From Bacteroidaceae bacterium (GTDB lineage Bacteria > Bacteroidota > Bacteroidia > Bacteroidales > Bacteroidaceae): DNA of 56,821 nucleotides. The DNA is taken from NCBI GenBank assembly GCA_017615125.1, contig JAGAAS010000077.1, positions 1-56,821 on the forward strand, given 5' to 3'. Below, piece by piece: positions 36,571 to 45,346 of this stretch. The translations under genes were made by a program, and so were the position numbers. The notes beneath the pieces were generated by a model that did not search any database, was not told the DNA's origin, and was given only the letters and a program-made list of their open reading frames with translations. Numbering within the stretch: position 1 is the first letter of the stretch; every line of letters starts with the position of its first letter.

Positions 36571-37794
36571 CTATTCTGTTCTTCCCGTATAGGCATCAAC
36601 TCCAGATTTGTTCAAAGGCTGCGAGAAGAACTTCTCAGCTGCCTTATCCACATCTGCGCTCCAAGGTTGTCCTCCTCCTGCACATTGAACAACCCACAAT
36701 TTGAGTTCTTTCTTATGCCAGTTGACGGAACAATTGGTTCCCCAAGCTCCTCCGTGCCCAAACCAAGCATCTTCACTATCCTCTTCGGGTGCTGACAGGC
36801 CGAGGGAATAGCCGCCCAAGCCTTTGGGGCGAGTGGAAACCGCAAGAAGGTTCTTCACCGTCTCCTCTTTTAATATACGCACGCCATTCTCTCCCACTCC
36901 GAGATTCATCAACATCTTATAGAACTTCAGCTGATCATTTGCCGTTGTCCAAAGACCTGCACCCGCTGAAGCAAACACATGGGAATCGTTATAAGGACGT
37001 TGCTCCATATCCATTTCCTCGCGCCATTCAGCTGGTGCATCTTTTTTGGTTGCATAAAGCTCTATTTTTTTCTTGAGTTGCTTGTCGGTAGGCCAGAACC
37101 ACGTTGATTTCATACCCAATGGATCCAGCACCTCCTGCTTGAGGTATTTTTCCCACTTCATCCCAGTAATCGTTTCAACGATAGCAGCACCAATGTCTAT
37201 GCCCGTGTTGGAATACGTCTCGCGTGTACCAGGCTCAAAAAGAATCGGAGAAGCGGCAGCAATAGAGGCTGTCTGCCGGATGGGAGCTCCTCCCGACCAT
37301 CCTCCGCCGCGCACATCGCCTCGCTTGGCACTTATCTCAAAAGGAAAACCTCCCGTATGGTTGAGCACCATTCGTACAGTAAGCACATTCTTTGCTTTAT
37401 GAAAAGTCCTCACGCTATCGTTTTGCCCATCCTGCACCCAGAGCTCCTTGAATTCGGGAAGATACTTAGAGACAGGATCGTCAAGTGAAAGTTTCCCTTC
37501 TTCTACTAGCTTAGCGATTGTCACACCGCAAAAGCCTTTCGTCTGAGAACATTGCATGAATACATTGTCCATTTTGATAGGGCGCTTTTTTGCAACATCA
37601 GCATAACCGATGCAGCAGGTCTCCTGCACACCATCCTTATAAAACACGCTGATAGCACCAGCCAGCTGGCCACTATCCACATAGGGTTGTAGCGCTTCTT
37701 TAGCAAACGTTGTCTTGGAGTCTTTAGGCCCCGTTTTAGCTGTCATCGTCAAACAGAACGATGCAACCAGCAAGATAATAACTTTTTTCATCAT
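36571..37794 (-). CDS. Exported serine hydrolase, class C beta-lactamase/esterase fold
   Basis: A 407-residue protein with a signal peptide (MMKKVIILLVASFCLTMTAK). The serine hydrolase motifs are SxxK as S83-QT-K86 in MQCSQTKGF, YSN in TYSNTGIDIG, and HGG in WFGHGGAWGTN, which replaces the KTG triad. LNHTGGFPFE is also typical. This pattern fits the EstB/PBP4*-like family of esterases, D-aminopeptidases and carboxypeptidases rather than true beta-lactamases. It is the last gene of a porin-symporter-hydrolase set, 71 bases after the symporter, so it may process the imported solute. Confidence 0.88.
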   Translation of the reverse strand: MMKKVIILLVASFCLTMTAKTGPKDSKTTFAKEALQPYVDSGQLAGAISVFYKDGVQETCCIGYADVAKKRPIKMDNVFMQCSQTKGFCGVTIAKLVEEGKLSLDDPVSKYLPEFKELWVQDGQNDSVRTFHKAKNVLTVRMVLNHTGGFPFEISAKRGDVRGGGWSGGAPIRQTASIAAASPILFEPGTRETYSNTGIDIGAAIVETITGMKWEKYLKQEVLDPLGMKSTWFWPTDKQLKKKIELYATKKDAPAEWREEMDMEQRPYNDSHVFASAGAGLWTTANDQLKFYKMLMNLGVGENGVRILKEETVKNLLAVSTRPKGLGGYSLGLSAPEEDSEDAWFGHGGAWGTNCSVNWHKKELKLWVVQCAGGGQPWSADVDKAAEKFFSQPLNKSGVDAYTGRTE

Positions 37795-37865
37795 ATTAAA
37801 CTTTTAAATAATCATGCTTTCTTCAGAAAGAGGAAGAAACAGCTTCCTCTACGCAATATCTTCTA

Positions 37866-39398
37866 CTATTTTTTGTAACACTCAAATATCTGATTCACCT
37901 TTTCCTTCGGCATTTTCTTCGTGAATAGGCTTGTCAGCGCTACAACAACAAAACCTCCCACCATAGCGATAGCGCCGCAGTTGATAGGGTTGATAGGATT
38001 GCCTAGCAACATATTTATAACTGTAAGCCCAACGCCCCATACGAAACAAGCCCAGACGGAAGCTGTGGTTACGCCGCGCCAGTAGAGCCCCAACATAAAC
38101 GGAGCAAGAAACGCACCAGCCAAAGCGCCCCACGAGATACCCATCAGCTGGGCAATGAACGTGGGAGGATTGAGGGCTATCATCAGCGAAATGACGATAA
38201 AGAAGACAATAAGCACACGCATGACGACAACTTTGCGCCGCTCGATCTTTTCTGCCACAAGATCGTCGATGCTACCCTCTTCCACTTCGCCTGGTTCGGA
38301 TTTCTTATCGCGATAGATAAGGTCGAGCGTCATTGTCGACGAGGAAGTGAGAACCAGAGAGGCCAACGTAGACATAGATGCCGAGAGCACCAGCAGAACC
38401 ACAAGAGCAATGAGTATATCGGGCAAGGTGACGAGCATTGACGGAACGATGCTATCGAAGTCGAGTTTTCCGCTGGGTAGCATTGGAGGGGTGCCGAAAA
38501 GGCGTCCGAAGCCCCCGAGGAAATAGCATCCGCCAGCTACGACAAAGGCAAAGATGGTAGAGATTATCGTGCCGCGATGAATCGCCTTCTCGTCGGTAAT
38601 GCTATAGAACTTACCCACCATCTGCGGAAGGCCCCAAGTGCCGAGCGAAGTGAGGACTACTACCCCAAGCAGGTTCCAAGGATCAGGCCCAAAGAGCGAA
38701 GTATAGCCTCCCGAACCTTCTACCGTAGGCGTTGAGTCGGCAGGAAGAGCCGCTAACTTGTCAACAGCAGCCACAAGTCCCCCTTGCGAGTTAAGAACGG
38801 CTGCAATGACGGTGATAATGCCGAAGAGCATGATGACTCCCTGCACGAAATCGTTCATAGCCGTTGCCTTATAGCCTCCAAGGATTACATATACGGCTGT
38901 TAGGATAGCCATGATGATGACACAGTATTCGTATGGAATGCCAAAGCCCATCTCGAAGAGTGTTGAGATGCCTTTGTAGACGCCTGCCGTGTAGGGGATA
39001 AGGAAGACGAAGGCTATGACGGAAGCAACGACGCGAAGCCCCTGATTATCATATCGGGTACCGAAGAAGTCGGGCATCGTGCGGCTTCCAATGTGCTGTG
39101 TCATGAGTTTTGTACGTTTTCCCAGCAACACCCAAGCCAAGAGAGAGCCTATTACGGCGTTGCCGATACCAATCCACGCGGAAGAAAGGCCGTATTTCCA
39201 TCCGAACTGCCCCGCATATCCCACGAAGACGACTGCTGAGAAATACGAGGTGCCGAAGGCAAAAGCTGTCAGCCAAGGACCGACGTTTCGTCCACCGAGA
39301 ACAAAACCATCCACACTCCTTGCCTGCTTGCGCGACTTGATTCCAATCAGCACCGTAACAGCCAGGAACACAATTGTCAAAAGAATCTTGATTAACAT
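37866..39398 (-). CDS. Sodium:solute symporter (SSS family)
   Basis: A 510-residue membrane protein with about 13 helices. Family regions include FVLGGRNVGPWLTAFAFG near the N-terminus, LGGYKATAMNDFVQGVIM, GTWGLPQMVGKFYSI and LVLSASMSTLASLVLTSS, which carries the sodium-site serines. Substrates of the family include sugars, amino acids, sialic acid and proline; sequence alone does not decide. It is located between a porin and a serine hydrolase gene. Confidence 0.92.
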   Translation of the reverse strand: MLIKILLTIVFLAVTVLIGIKSRKQARSVDGFVLGGRNVGPWLTAFAFGTSYFSAVVFVGYAGQFGWKYGLSSAWIGIGNAVIGSLLAWVLLGKRTKLMTQHIGSRTMPDFFGTRYDNQGLRVVASVIAFVFLIPYTAGVYKGISTLFEMGFGIPYEYCVIIMAILTAVYVILGGYKATAMNDFVQGVIMLFGIITVIAAVLNSQGGLVAAVDKLAALPADSTPTVEGSGGYTSLFGPDPWNLLGVVVLTSLGTWGLPQMVGKFYSITDEKAIHRGTIISTIFAFVVAGGCYFLGGFGRLFGTPPMLPSGKLDFDSIVPSMLVTLPDILIALVVLLVLSASMSTLASLVLTSSSTMTLDLIYRDKKSEPGEVEEGSIDDLVAEKIERRKVVVMRVLIVFFIVISLMIALNPPTFIAQLMGISWGALAGAFLAPFMLGLYWRGVTTASVWACFVWGVGLTVINMLLGNPINPINCGAIAMVGGFVVVALTSLFTKKMPKEKVNQIFECYKK

Positions 39399-39530
39399 GT
39401 TTACTTATTTTCGAATTTGTTTTCTTCTTTCGCGTACCAAAGCACGCATACCTGAGGTTTTTCCTTATTATAATTAGGCGGAAGTGGAGAAAGCACTCAA
39501 TGACTTCCTTCTATTATCGCTACCCGTCTA

Positions 39531-40628
39531 CTAGAATGCCATTTGTATCTGCGACTGGAACCAGTTTCTGTCGCTGCCTAGATGACTGCCGCAGAGACAA
39601 TACGTGTATTGCAGTTGCCAACGACATTTCTTGTAGAACCAATACTGCACGCCTGCCGTAAAGTTGCTCTGCTGCCAACCCTCGACACTCGTGTTTCGGT
39701 TGTAAACATCGGCACTTGCTATCATGTCGAAGCCGTTTTGGACAGGCACGCAAACGGTTACGTAACCTCCCTGACTGTCAACTCTTCCGTCTCTTCCGCC
39801 CAGCCATTCGGCACGGATGCTTGCAGGACGAGCCTCCTTGTATTTGCCTGGGGCATACTGTCCTGATTTATATTCTACGCCGAAGCTATAACGATCTCGT
39901 GTGTAATCTTCGCCAAGAGCTATCTCGGGATTCCACGCAGCTCTTCCTACAGCATGTCCCTTGCCCTTTTGCCCGCTGACAACCAAGCGAAGGCCATCCA
40001 TCGGGCGCATTTCCAGCTTGCCGAGAAAGTCTTTGTCGTTGTTACCGTCACGACGGTTGATTCCCTGCCCGTTCATCACAGCAAGCTCGTAGTGAAGCTT
40101 GCCTTGCGCCAAGTCTCCATAAAACATCGCACCCAAATCGCGCCCGTAGTTGACGCCGTGAAGAGGATCAGGCCCTTCTCCAGCCAAGTAAAGCACGGCT
40201 TGCGAATAGACGTCAATCAGCTCGAGCATCGTGGGAGAAAGCGGATTCTCCATCGAATAGGAGTGCTTGAACTGTCCCAGACGGAAAGTGAGGGCCTTGT
40301 CGTCGGTAATACGATAATCGGTATAATACTCTTGCACGACGCTCGAAAAGTCGTGCATGAACAAGAATGACCAACGATCCGTGATGCGGGCTTTTGCCCA
40401 CAGCAACGTACGTTTCAGGTTGAAGTCGTTTCGGATATTCCCGTCGGTACTTTCCCAGGAATAGCCTGCCTGCGCATAGCCGTTAAAGGTGATGCGGCTT
40501 GTGAAATCTTTCGCCCAGTCAACGTCCTCTCCCGAAGCCTGCTGCGCAAAGGCGTTACCCCAACTCAGCACGCTCAGCACGAAAGCCAGCGCGACAACAA
40601 CCTGTTTCCTTTTCTTCATTTTTACCAT
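39531..40628 (-). CDS. Outer-membrane porin, phosphate-selective porin O/P-like
   Basis: A 365-residue protein with a signal peptide (cleavage near NAFAQ), then alternating beta-strand patterns ending in WFQSQIQMAF, with a C-terminal aromatic residue as expected of an outer-membrane barrel. ITFNGYAQAGYSWESTDG, NLKRTLLWAKARITDRWSF and LRLGQFKHSYSMENPLSP match the OprP/OprO-like porin family of Bacteroidetes. The ATG at 40619 (MKKRKQVVV) is an alternative start. It is the first gene of a leftward set with the SSS symporter (132-base gap), suggesting passage of the same solute through both membranes. Confidence 0.83.
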   Translation of the reverse strand: MVKMKKRKQVVVALAFVLSVLSWGNAFAQQASGEDVDWAKDFTSRITFNGYAQAGYSWESTDGNIRNDFNLKRTLLWAKARITDRWSFLFMHDFSSVVQEYYTDYRITDDKALTFRLGQFKHSYSMENPLSPTMLELIDVYSQAVLYLAGEGPDPLHGVNYGRDLGAMFYGDLAQGKLHYELAVMNGQGINRRDGNNDKDFLGKLEMRPMDGLRLVVSGQKGKGHAVGRAAWNPEIALGEDYTRDRYSFGVEYKSGQYAPGKYKEARPASIRAEWLGGRDGRVDSQGGYVTVCVPVQNGFDMIASADVYNRNTSVEGWQQSNFTAGVQYWFYKKCRWQLQYTYCLCGSHLGSDRNWFQSQIQMAF

Positions 40629-40669
40629 TGTTTATAATGATTGCTCAGTTTTTGCGCGACAAAAGTACT

Positions 40670-40677
40670 ATTTTATC
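40670..40677 (-). promoter_or_regulatory. -7 box of the porin gene promoter
   Basis: TACTTTTG on the minus strand, 41 bases upstream of the porin start; a TTTG (40701-40704) lies 23 bases further, slightly too far. Confidence 0.5.
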
Positions 40678-40782
40678 ATCAAAACCCCTACTTTTTTCGA
40701 CAAAAATGCAATGAGCAACAAAAAAACAACAGTAATTCCCGCGTATCCTGACGTCTTCCTTTTGCGGAGTACCCCAAAGGCT

Positions 40783-41334
40783 CTATTTTGTCAGAGTATC
40801 CAACAGCGTCTGCACCCTAATGCTGTAGCTGAGAGAGAATTCCATGAAGGAATCCTTCGAGGGAATGTAATTATATCCCAAGCCCACACGCACATGATTG
40901 CAGATGTTTATTCCTGCCCTACACGTAAGGACGGGACAAAGCTGATATTCCACATGACGCCAAACGGAAAGCGTATGATAATCACCCGCGCCAACTCCTG
41001 CTCCCACGAAGAAAGAGCATTTCTTTCCCTGCCGGAAATTGTAGTCAGCATACGCCTTCACATACGAAAAAAGATGAGCATAAACCGTTCCTTCGGGGAA
41101 ATCATCCGTATCCTTTGTATCACAAATGGTAGCCATTCTCCATCGGACGCCGAAGTCAACAGGCTTTTCCTTCATGCAGTAACGCAGTTCTATATCGTAG
41201 CCGCCGCCGTCTTCTGTCGTTACCTGAGCCAGTTCCCCTTCCAGATGCTCCAGCACCTGAGCCTTCAGCCCCAACGTGTTAAATAAGGTAAGGAACGAAA
41301 AGGTGAAGAAGAAAAATGCAATATTCCGTTTCAT
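40783..41334 (-). CDS. Outer-membrane beta-barrel-like protein, unknown function (paralogue 1)
   Basis: A 183-residue protein with a signal peptide (cleavage near LKAQ). The mature part alternates hydrophobic and polar residues as in a small barrel: YVKAYADYNFRQGKK, FFVGAGVGAGDY, HVRVGLGYNYIP, MEFSLSYSI. Four cysteines are present, unusual for a barrel. It is related to the next gene upstream: YADYNFRQ/YVDYNFHQ, FFVGAGVGAGDY/FFAGVGVGVADF and the positions of PVL-x4-G agree. Two genes in a row (18-base gap) suggest an old tandem duplication. No function recognised. Confidence 0.65.
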   Translation of the reverse strand: MKRNIAFFFFTFSFLTLFNTLGLKAQVLEHLEGELAQVTTEDGGGYDIELRYCMKEKPVDFGVRWRMATICDTKDTDDFPEGTVYAHLFSYVKAYADYNFRQGKKCSFFVGAGVGAGDYHTLSVWRHVEYQLCPVLTCRAGINICNHVRVGLGYNYIPSKDSFMEFSLSYSIRVQTLLDTLTK

Positions 41335-41352
41335 AGTCGTAGTCTTTTAGAT

Positions 41353-41886
41353 TCAGTTTTTCTTCAAGCCTCCGCCTAAGACAACTCCCACGCTGATCAA
41401 GAAGAAGTTGGGAGCCGAAGGAAGAAGCTGACACTCCATCGTGAAGCGCAAATGGTGATAGAACTCGCCTCCTACGCGCGGCGCAAGAACGGGCCTCAGC
41501 GTATGCTTTCGTGTATCCGGGTAATAGTCCTGCATGAAGTCGGCAACCCCTACTCCCACTCCGGCAAAGAAGGCATCGTCGTGCTGCTGATGAAAGTTGT
41601 AATCCACATACACTCTCGACGAGACAAGGCCTCCCCAGATAAGCGCTCCAGGCTCATAGCCGAACGTCTCCCCGATTGTCCCAGCAGCTGATACCTGAAG
41701 ACCTACATCCACAGGACTTTTCTGGCTGTTGAGCCGAGCCTCACATCCCATCGAAAAACCGATGAAATCATTTAATGCATTTCCTGTCATCCCGAAGGGG
41801 AATTCCACCTCGAAGCGCTTCACATCCTGCGCCCAGCTGGAGGAAAGGCAGAGAAAACTGACAGATAATAAAAGGAGTTTCTTCAT
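41353..41886 (-). CDS. Outer-membrane beta-barrel-like protein, unknown function (paralogue 2)
   Basis: About 177 residues from the ATG at 41886 (MKKLLLLSVSFLCLSSSWAQ is a good signal peptide; a second ATG lies two codons upstream). Strand-like runs include VYVDYNFHQ, AFFAGVGVGVADF, LRPVLAPRVGGEFYHHLRF and FFLISVGVVLGGG. It is the first of the two related genes. I do not recognise a named family; the pattern fits small outer-membrane proteins of Bacteroidetes. Confidence 0.65.
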   Translation of the reverse strand: MKKLLLLSVSFLCLSSSWAQDVKRFEVEFPFGMTGNALNDFIGFSMGCEARLNSQKSPVDVGLQVSAAGTIGETFGYEPGALIWGGLVSSRVYVDYNFHQQHDDAFFAGVGVGVADFMQDYYPDTRKHTLRPVLAPRVGGEFYHHLRFTMECQLLPSAPNFFLISVGVVLGGGLKKN

Positions 41887-42107
41887 AAGCATTAGTATTT
41901 TTTGCAAATTAACGACTTTTCGTAGAAAAAAAAAAAAAAACGGGATTTTAACATTTCGGGAAACCCTTTTTTGGAAAAATGCATACTATCCCGAAATACT
42001 GCATATATGCACAACATTTTTTCGCGGTTCTGCTCACGTTTTCGCCCTTTTCAGCACCTTTGCGGAGCCCTCAAAAAGCGGTGCGAGAAGGCATTCTGAG
42101 AGGGGCA
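41887..42107. other. Gene-free stretch with a 15-A tract
   Basis: A run of 15 A (41926-41940) lies 40 bases upstream of the barrel gene and could vary in length and tune expression. No other clear signal or coding region is seen before the family A repeat begins at 42108. Confidence 0.35.
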
Positions 42108-42192
42108 AATTTTCGAGAAGGAAAAAAGAATTTTCGAGAAGGGAAAAATTTTTTTGAAGAAAGAAAAAATCTTTTTGGAGAAGGAAAAAATT
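42108..42192 (+). repeat. Family A interspersed repeat, locus g
   Basis: ATTTTCGAGAAGGAAAAAAG, then AATTTTCGAGAAGGGAAAAA, TTTTTTTGAAGAAAGAAAAA, ATCTTTTTGGAGAAGGAAAA. Three GAGAAGG units are present but the TCTCGCCGTATG core is missing, so this is a partial or decayed copy. Confidence 0.75.
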
Positions 42193-42326
42193 CGGCTTCT
42201 TTCTCTTCCTCTGCGGCGCGGGATAAAAACTGTTGAAATTCCGGCTTCGAAAATGCATAAAAAAGGAATGTTTTGGGTGTGAGAATTTAGATAGGAAAAG
42301 GCTTGAAAAGGAAAAAATAGTTTTAA

Positions 42327-42470
42327 GCGCCTCGCACTATCTTTAACCTTCGGTTTGTGCAGCTCACCCTATCTTTAACCTTCGGTTTTAGATAGGCTTC
42401 GGCTCGAAAGAAAAAATAAAACTTCGTTTTTATTTTGTTCTTCGCTCGCCTAGCACTATCTTTGCAGAGT
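42327..42470 (+). repeat. Family P promoter-bearing repeat upstream of pyrB
   Basis: Boxes TATCTTTA (42338-42345), TATCTTTA (42370-42377) and TATCTTTG (42457-42464) occur in order. Each A-type box begins a hairpin, CTATCTTTAACC-ttc-GGTTTTAGATAG in the complete case. AAAAAATAAAA and TTTTTATTTT flank CTTCG in a second hairpin. The segments match those upstream of aspS almost base for base. Confidence 0.8.
42434..42464 (+). promoter_or_regulatory. Promoter of the pyrB-pyrI operon
   Basis: TTTG (42434-42437), exactly 19 bases, TATCTTTG (42457-42464). It forms the right end of the family P repeat; leader of about 55 bases to the pyrB ATG. Confidence 0.75.
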
Positions 42471-42525
42471 GAACCGACAGAAAATGCCAGACAATAGAAA
42501 AACAAGCCATAACTCCTAATCTGAT

Positions 42526-43437
42526 ATGCCGCACAGTTTAGTTACAATCGCCAATCTTTCAAAAGAAAAGATTCTCTCCCTGCTCGACAACGCAGCCCGC
42601 TTTGAGGCCCAGCCAAACAGGAGGCTCCTCGAAGGGCACGTCGTTGCAACCCTCTTCTTCGAGCCTTCCACCCGCACGCGCCTCAGCTTCGAGACAGCCG
42701 TCAACCGCCTCGCGGGACGTGTCATCGGCTTCAGCGATGCTGCCAACACCAGCACCTCGAAGGGCGAAACGCTCAAGGACACCATCATGATGGTGAGCAA
42801 CTACGCCGACCTTATCGTCATGCGCCATCACCTTGAAGGCGCCGCGCGCTACGCCAGCGAAGTGTCGCCCGTGCCTATCATCAACGCCGGCGACGGAGCC
42901 AACCAGCACCCCTCGCAGACGATGCTCGACCTCTACTCCATCCAGAAGACGCAGGGCACCCTCGAGGGACTCGACATCTGCCTCGTGGGCGACTTGAAGT
43001 ACGGACGCACGGTCCACTCCCTCATCATGGCCATGAGGCACTTCCGCCCCCACTTCCACTTCGTTGCCCCGCCCGAGCTGGCGATGCCCGAGGAATACAA
43101 GCTCTACTGCCGCCAGAACGGCATCAGCTACGAGGAGCACACCGAGTTTGACGCCTCCGTCATCAACAACACCGACATCCTCTATATGACTCGCGTGCAG
43201 CGCGAGCGGTTTACCGACCTGATGGAGTACGAGCGCGTGAAGAACGTCTACATTCTGCGCGCCAGCATGCTGACAAGCACCCGCCCCACGATGAAAATCC
43301 TCCATCCCCTGCCCCGCGTCAACGAAATCGCCAACGACGTCGACGCCTGCCCGCAGGCATACTATTTCCAACAAGCCAAAAACGGGCTCTTCGTCCGCGA
43401 GGCACTTATCTGCGACTGTTTAGACATCCAAGTATGA
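42526..43437 (+). CDS. pyrB: Aspartate carbamoyltransferase, catalytic subunit
   Basis: A 303-residue transcarbamoylase for the second step of pyrimidine synthesis. The carbamoyl-phosphate motif is [12 protein letters not shown] (S48-T-R-T-R52), and [10 protein letters not shown] supplies the second loop with its lysine. The [12 protein letters not shown] block and the aspartate-binding HPLPRVNEI segment are present. Its stop overlaps the start of pyrI by 4 bases (ATGA), so the two chains are made in a coupled way. Confidence 0.97.
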   Translation: MPHSLVTIANLSKEKILSLLDNAARFEAQPNRRLLEGHVVATLFFEPSTRTRLSFETAVNRLAGRVIGFSDAANTSTSKGETLKDTIMMVSNYADLIVMRHHLEGAARYASEVSPVPIINAGDGANQHPSQTMLDLYSIQKTQGTLEGLDICLVGDLKYGRTVHSLIMAMRHFRPHFHFVAPPELAMPEEYKLYCRQNGISYEEHTEFDASVINNTDILYMTRVQRERFTDLMEYERVKNVYILRASMLTSTRPTMKILHPLPRVNEIANDVDACPQAYYFQQAKNGLFVREALICDCLDIQV

Positions 43438-43868
43438 AAGACAAACTACAAGTAGCCGCCCTTGAGAACGGCACCGTCATCGACCATATCCCCTCGAAGC
43501 TGGTTTTCAAAATCGTCGACCTGCTCGGACTTCAGAACCAGGAGTCGAGCGTAACCATCGGCTACAACCTGCAAAGCAAGAAAATCGGCAAGAAAGGCAT
43601 CATCAAGGTTGCCGACAAGTTCTTCACCGACGAAGAGATAAGCCGGCTTTCCGTCGTCGCCCCGAATGTTGTCCTGAACATCATCCGCGGATACGAAGTG
43701 GTGGAGAAGAAAACCGTCGTTATGCCCGACGAACTGCACGGAATCGTGCGCTGCCCCAATCCGAAGTGCATCTGCAACAACGAGCCGATGCCTACCTTCT
43801 TCCACGCCGTTGACAAAGAGGCACGCATCCTCAAGTGTCACTACTGCGAAAAAGAGCTGCACGTATAA
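43434..43868 (+). CDS. pyrI: Aspartate carbamoyltransferase, regulatory subunit
   Basis: A 144-residue protein with an N-terminal allosteric domain ([17 protein letters not shown], which binds ATP/CTP) and a C-terminal zinc domain. The zinc cysteines are CPNPKCIC and CHYCEKEL (C-x4-C and C-x2-C), which join it to PyrB. With pyrB it forms the allosteric holoenzyme. Confidence 0.96.
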   Translation: MKDKLQVAALENGTVIDHIPSKLVFKIVDLLGLQNQESSVTIGYNLQSKKIGKKGIIKVADKFFTDEEISRLSVVAPNVVLNIIRGYEVVEKKTVVMPDELHGIVRCPNPKCICNNEPMPTFFHAVDKEARILKCHYCEKELHV

Positions 43869-43930
43869 ACGGATACGCCTTCCTCTGACGTCAAGCATTC
43901 ACGACAAAGAACCCCTAACCGAGAATCCAG

Positions 43931-44503
43931 ATGAAACACAGCTTCAAGCCCGGTACGATGATCTACCCCCTGCCTGCCGTTATGGTAAGCGTGGGAAGCA
44001 CGCCCGAGGAGTATAACATCCTCACTATCTCCTGGACGGGAACGCTCTGCACAAACCCGCCCATGTGCTACATCTCCGTCCGTCCCGAAAGGCATTCCTA
44101 CGAGTTGCTGAAGAAGAATATGGAGTTTGTCATCAACCTGACTTCTGCCGAGCTTGCAAAGGAAACCGACTGGTGCGGGGTTCGCTCGGGAAGGGAATAC
44201 AACAAATTCTCCGAGATGCACCTCACTCCCGCGCCTGCCGAGATAGTCAACGCGCCCATCATCAAGGAATCGCCGCTGAGCATAGAGTGCCGCGTGAAGG
44301 AAATCATTCCGCTCGGCTCGCATCATATGTTTGTTGCCGATGTGGTAAACGTATTGGCTGACGACCGTTTCTACAATCACGAAACCGAGAAGTTTGAGCT
44401 TGCTGGATGTGACCCTCTCGTCTACGTTCACGGAGGATACTACCATCTGGGAGAGGAAATAGGCAAGTTCGGCTGGTCGGTAGAGAAAAAGAAGAACCAA
44501 TAG
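43931..44503 (+). CDS. Flavin reductase-like, FMN-binding split-barrel protein
   Basis: A 190-residue flavoredoxin/flavin reductase-type protein. MIYPLPAVMVSVGS, LTISWTGTLCTNPPM and ISVRPERHSYELLKK are the FMN-binding strands and loop; NLTSAELAKETDWCGVRSGREYNKF follows the family pattern. It probably reduces FMN with NAD(P)H or transfers electrons. It lies 62 bases after pyrI, with no obvious functional link to pyrimidine synthesis. Confidence 0.9.
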   Translation: MKHSFKPGTMIYPLPAVMVSVGSTPEEYNILTISWTGTLCTNPPMCYISVRPERHSYELLKKNMEFVINLTSAELAKETDWCGVRSGREYNKFSEMHLTPAPAEIVNAPIIKESPLSIECRVKEIIPLGSHHMFVADVVNVLADDRFYNHETEKFELAGCDPLVYVHGGYYHLGEEIGKFGWSVEKKKNQ

Positions 44504-44522
44504 CCGACAATTCCTCGTCCCC

Positions 44523-45218
44523 ATGAAGCGATTCCTGCTCTTCCTCCTCAGCACGCTGCTCCTGACAAGTGCTTTCGCACAGTCGGAGCGAGTGGTGAAC
44601 GTGGGTGTGAAGGCAGGCTTCAGCTCCGCTACCTACAACGTGCTTGCGCTGCGTGTGAACGGGAAAGAGATACGCGACTTCACAACGAAATCGGAAGTGA
44701 GCAGCTACTATACGCTCTTCCTCCGCCTCAACAAAGGGCGCCACTACCTGCAGACGGAAGCCTCGTACGACATCAACCACTACTCTGTTGTGTTCCCCAC
44801 GCAACAGTGGTACGAGCTGGCGAAGTCGACAGACAGGACTGTAATCGGCACCAACCTCACCAGCATAGGTGTTCCGCTCCTTTACGGCTACCACACGCGG
44901 AAGGAGAACTTCTACGGGATGTCGTTCTATATCGGGCCTAAAATCAACTTTATCCTTCCCGCGCTCAGCAGCAACAGCTACGAGAACTTCACGCAGGAAA
45001 CCATCGTCGAGCACATCTCTCCCGTATTGCTCAGCACTGTGCTGGGATACGGAATAAACATCAAGAACCTCTTCTTCGACTTCTCCTTCCAGATAGGGCT
45101 GAACCAAGTGAGCAACGGATTCATTACCCATCATGACCAAATCAAAAATGACGCTAACGACATCACCTTCCAACGGAGGAGGAACGACATCTGCTTCTCG
45201 GCAGGATTTATCTTCTAA
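44523..45218 (+). CDS. PorT-like outer-membrane beta-barrel protein
   Basis: A 231-residue protein with a signal peptide (MKRFLLFLLSTLLLTSAFAQ). The mature part has VNVGVKAGFSSATYN, RHYLQTEASYDI, TSIGVPLLYGY and FDFSFQIGLNQVSNG, ending DICFSAGFIF with a terminal Phe. This fits the PorT/outer-membrane beta-barrel family (PF13568) found throughout Bacteroidetes. It starts 19 bases after the flavin reductase and may share its transcript. A specific role, such as in type IX secretion, cannot be assigned. Confidence 0.75.
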   Translation: MKRFLLFLLSTLLLTSAFAQSERVVNVGVKAGFSSATYNVLALRVNGKEIRDFTTKSEVSSYYTLFLRLNKGRHYLQTEASYDINHYSVVFPTQQWYELAKSTDRTVIGTNLTSIGVPLLYGYHTRKENFYGMSFYIGPKINFILPALSSNSYENFTQETIVEHISPVLLSTVLGYGINIKNLFFDFSFQIGLNQVSNGFITHHDQIKNDANDITFQRRRNDICFSAGFIF

Positions 45219-45294
45219 ACCCTTTTCATATCCATCCACAGCCTCTATAGCATAACTTTTTCACACTTTTCTTTCGAATTAACATTTTTCTGCC

Positions 45295-45302
45295 TATTTT
45301 TG
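45295..45302 (+). promoter_or_regulatory. -7 box upstream of the His-rich membrane protein
   Basis: TATTTTTG 44 bases before the ATG; a TTCG at 45273-45276 could be a weak -33 element. Confidence 0.45.
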
Positions 45303-45346
45303 CAGCATCAATAACACTTCATCACATTTTAATACTAAGAAAAACA

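Noticed and set aside
36571-37794. Calling the serine hydrolase a beta-lactamase resistance gene
   Set aside because: It has SxxK and YSN but HGG instead of KTG, and a transporter/porin context; this fits esterase or D-peptidase relatives.
42034-42258. Lys/Phe-rich open frame upstream of pyrB
   Set aside because: It is a translation of the family A repeat at locus g; equivalent Phe/Leu/Lys frames arise at the other loci.
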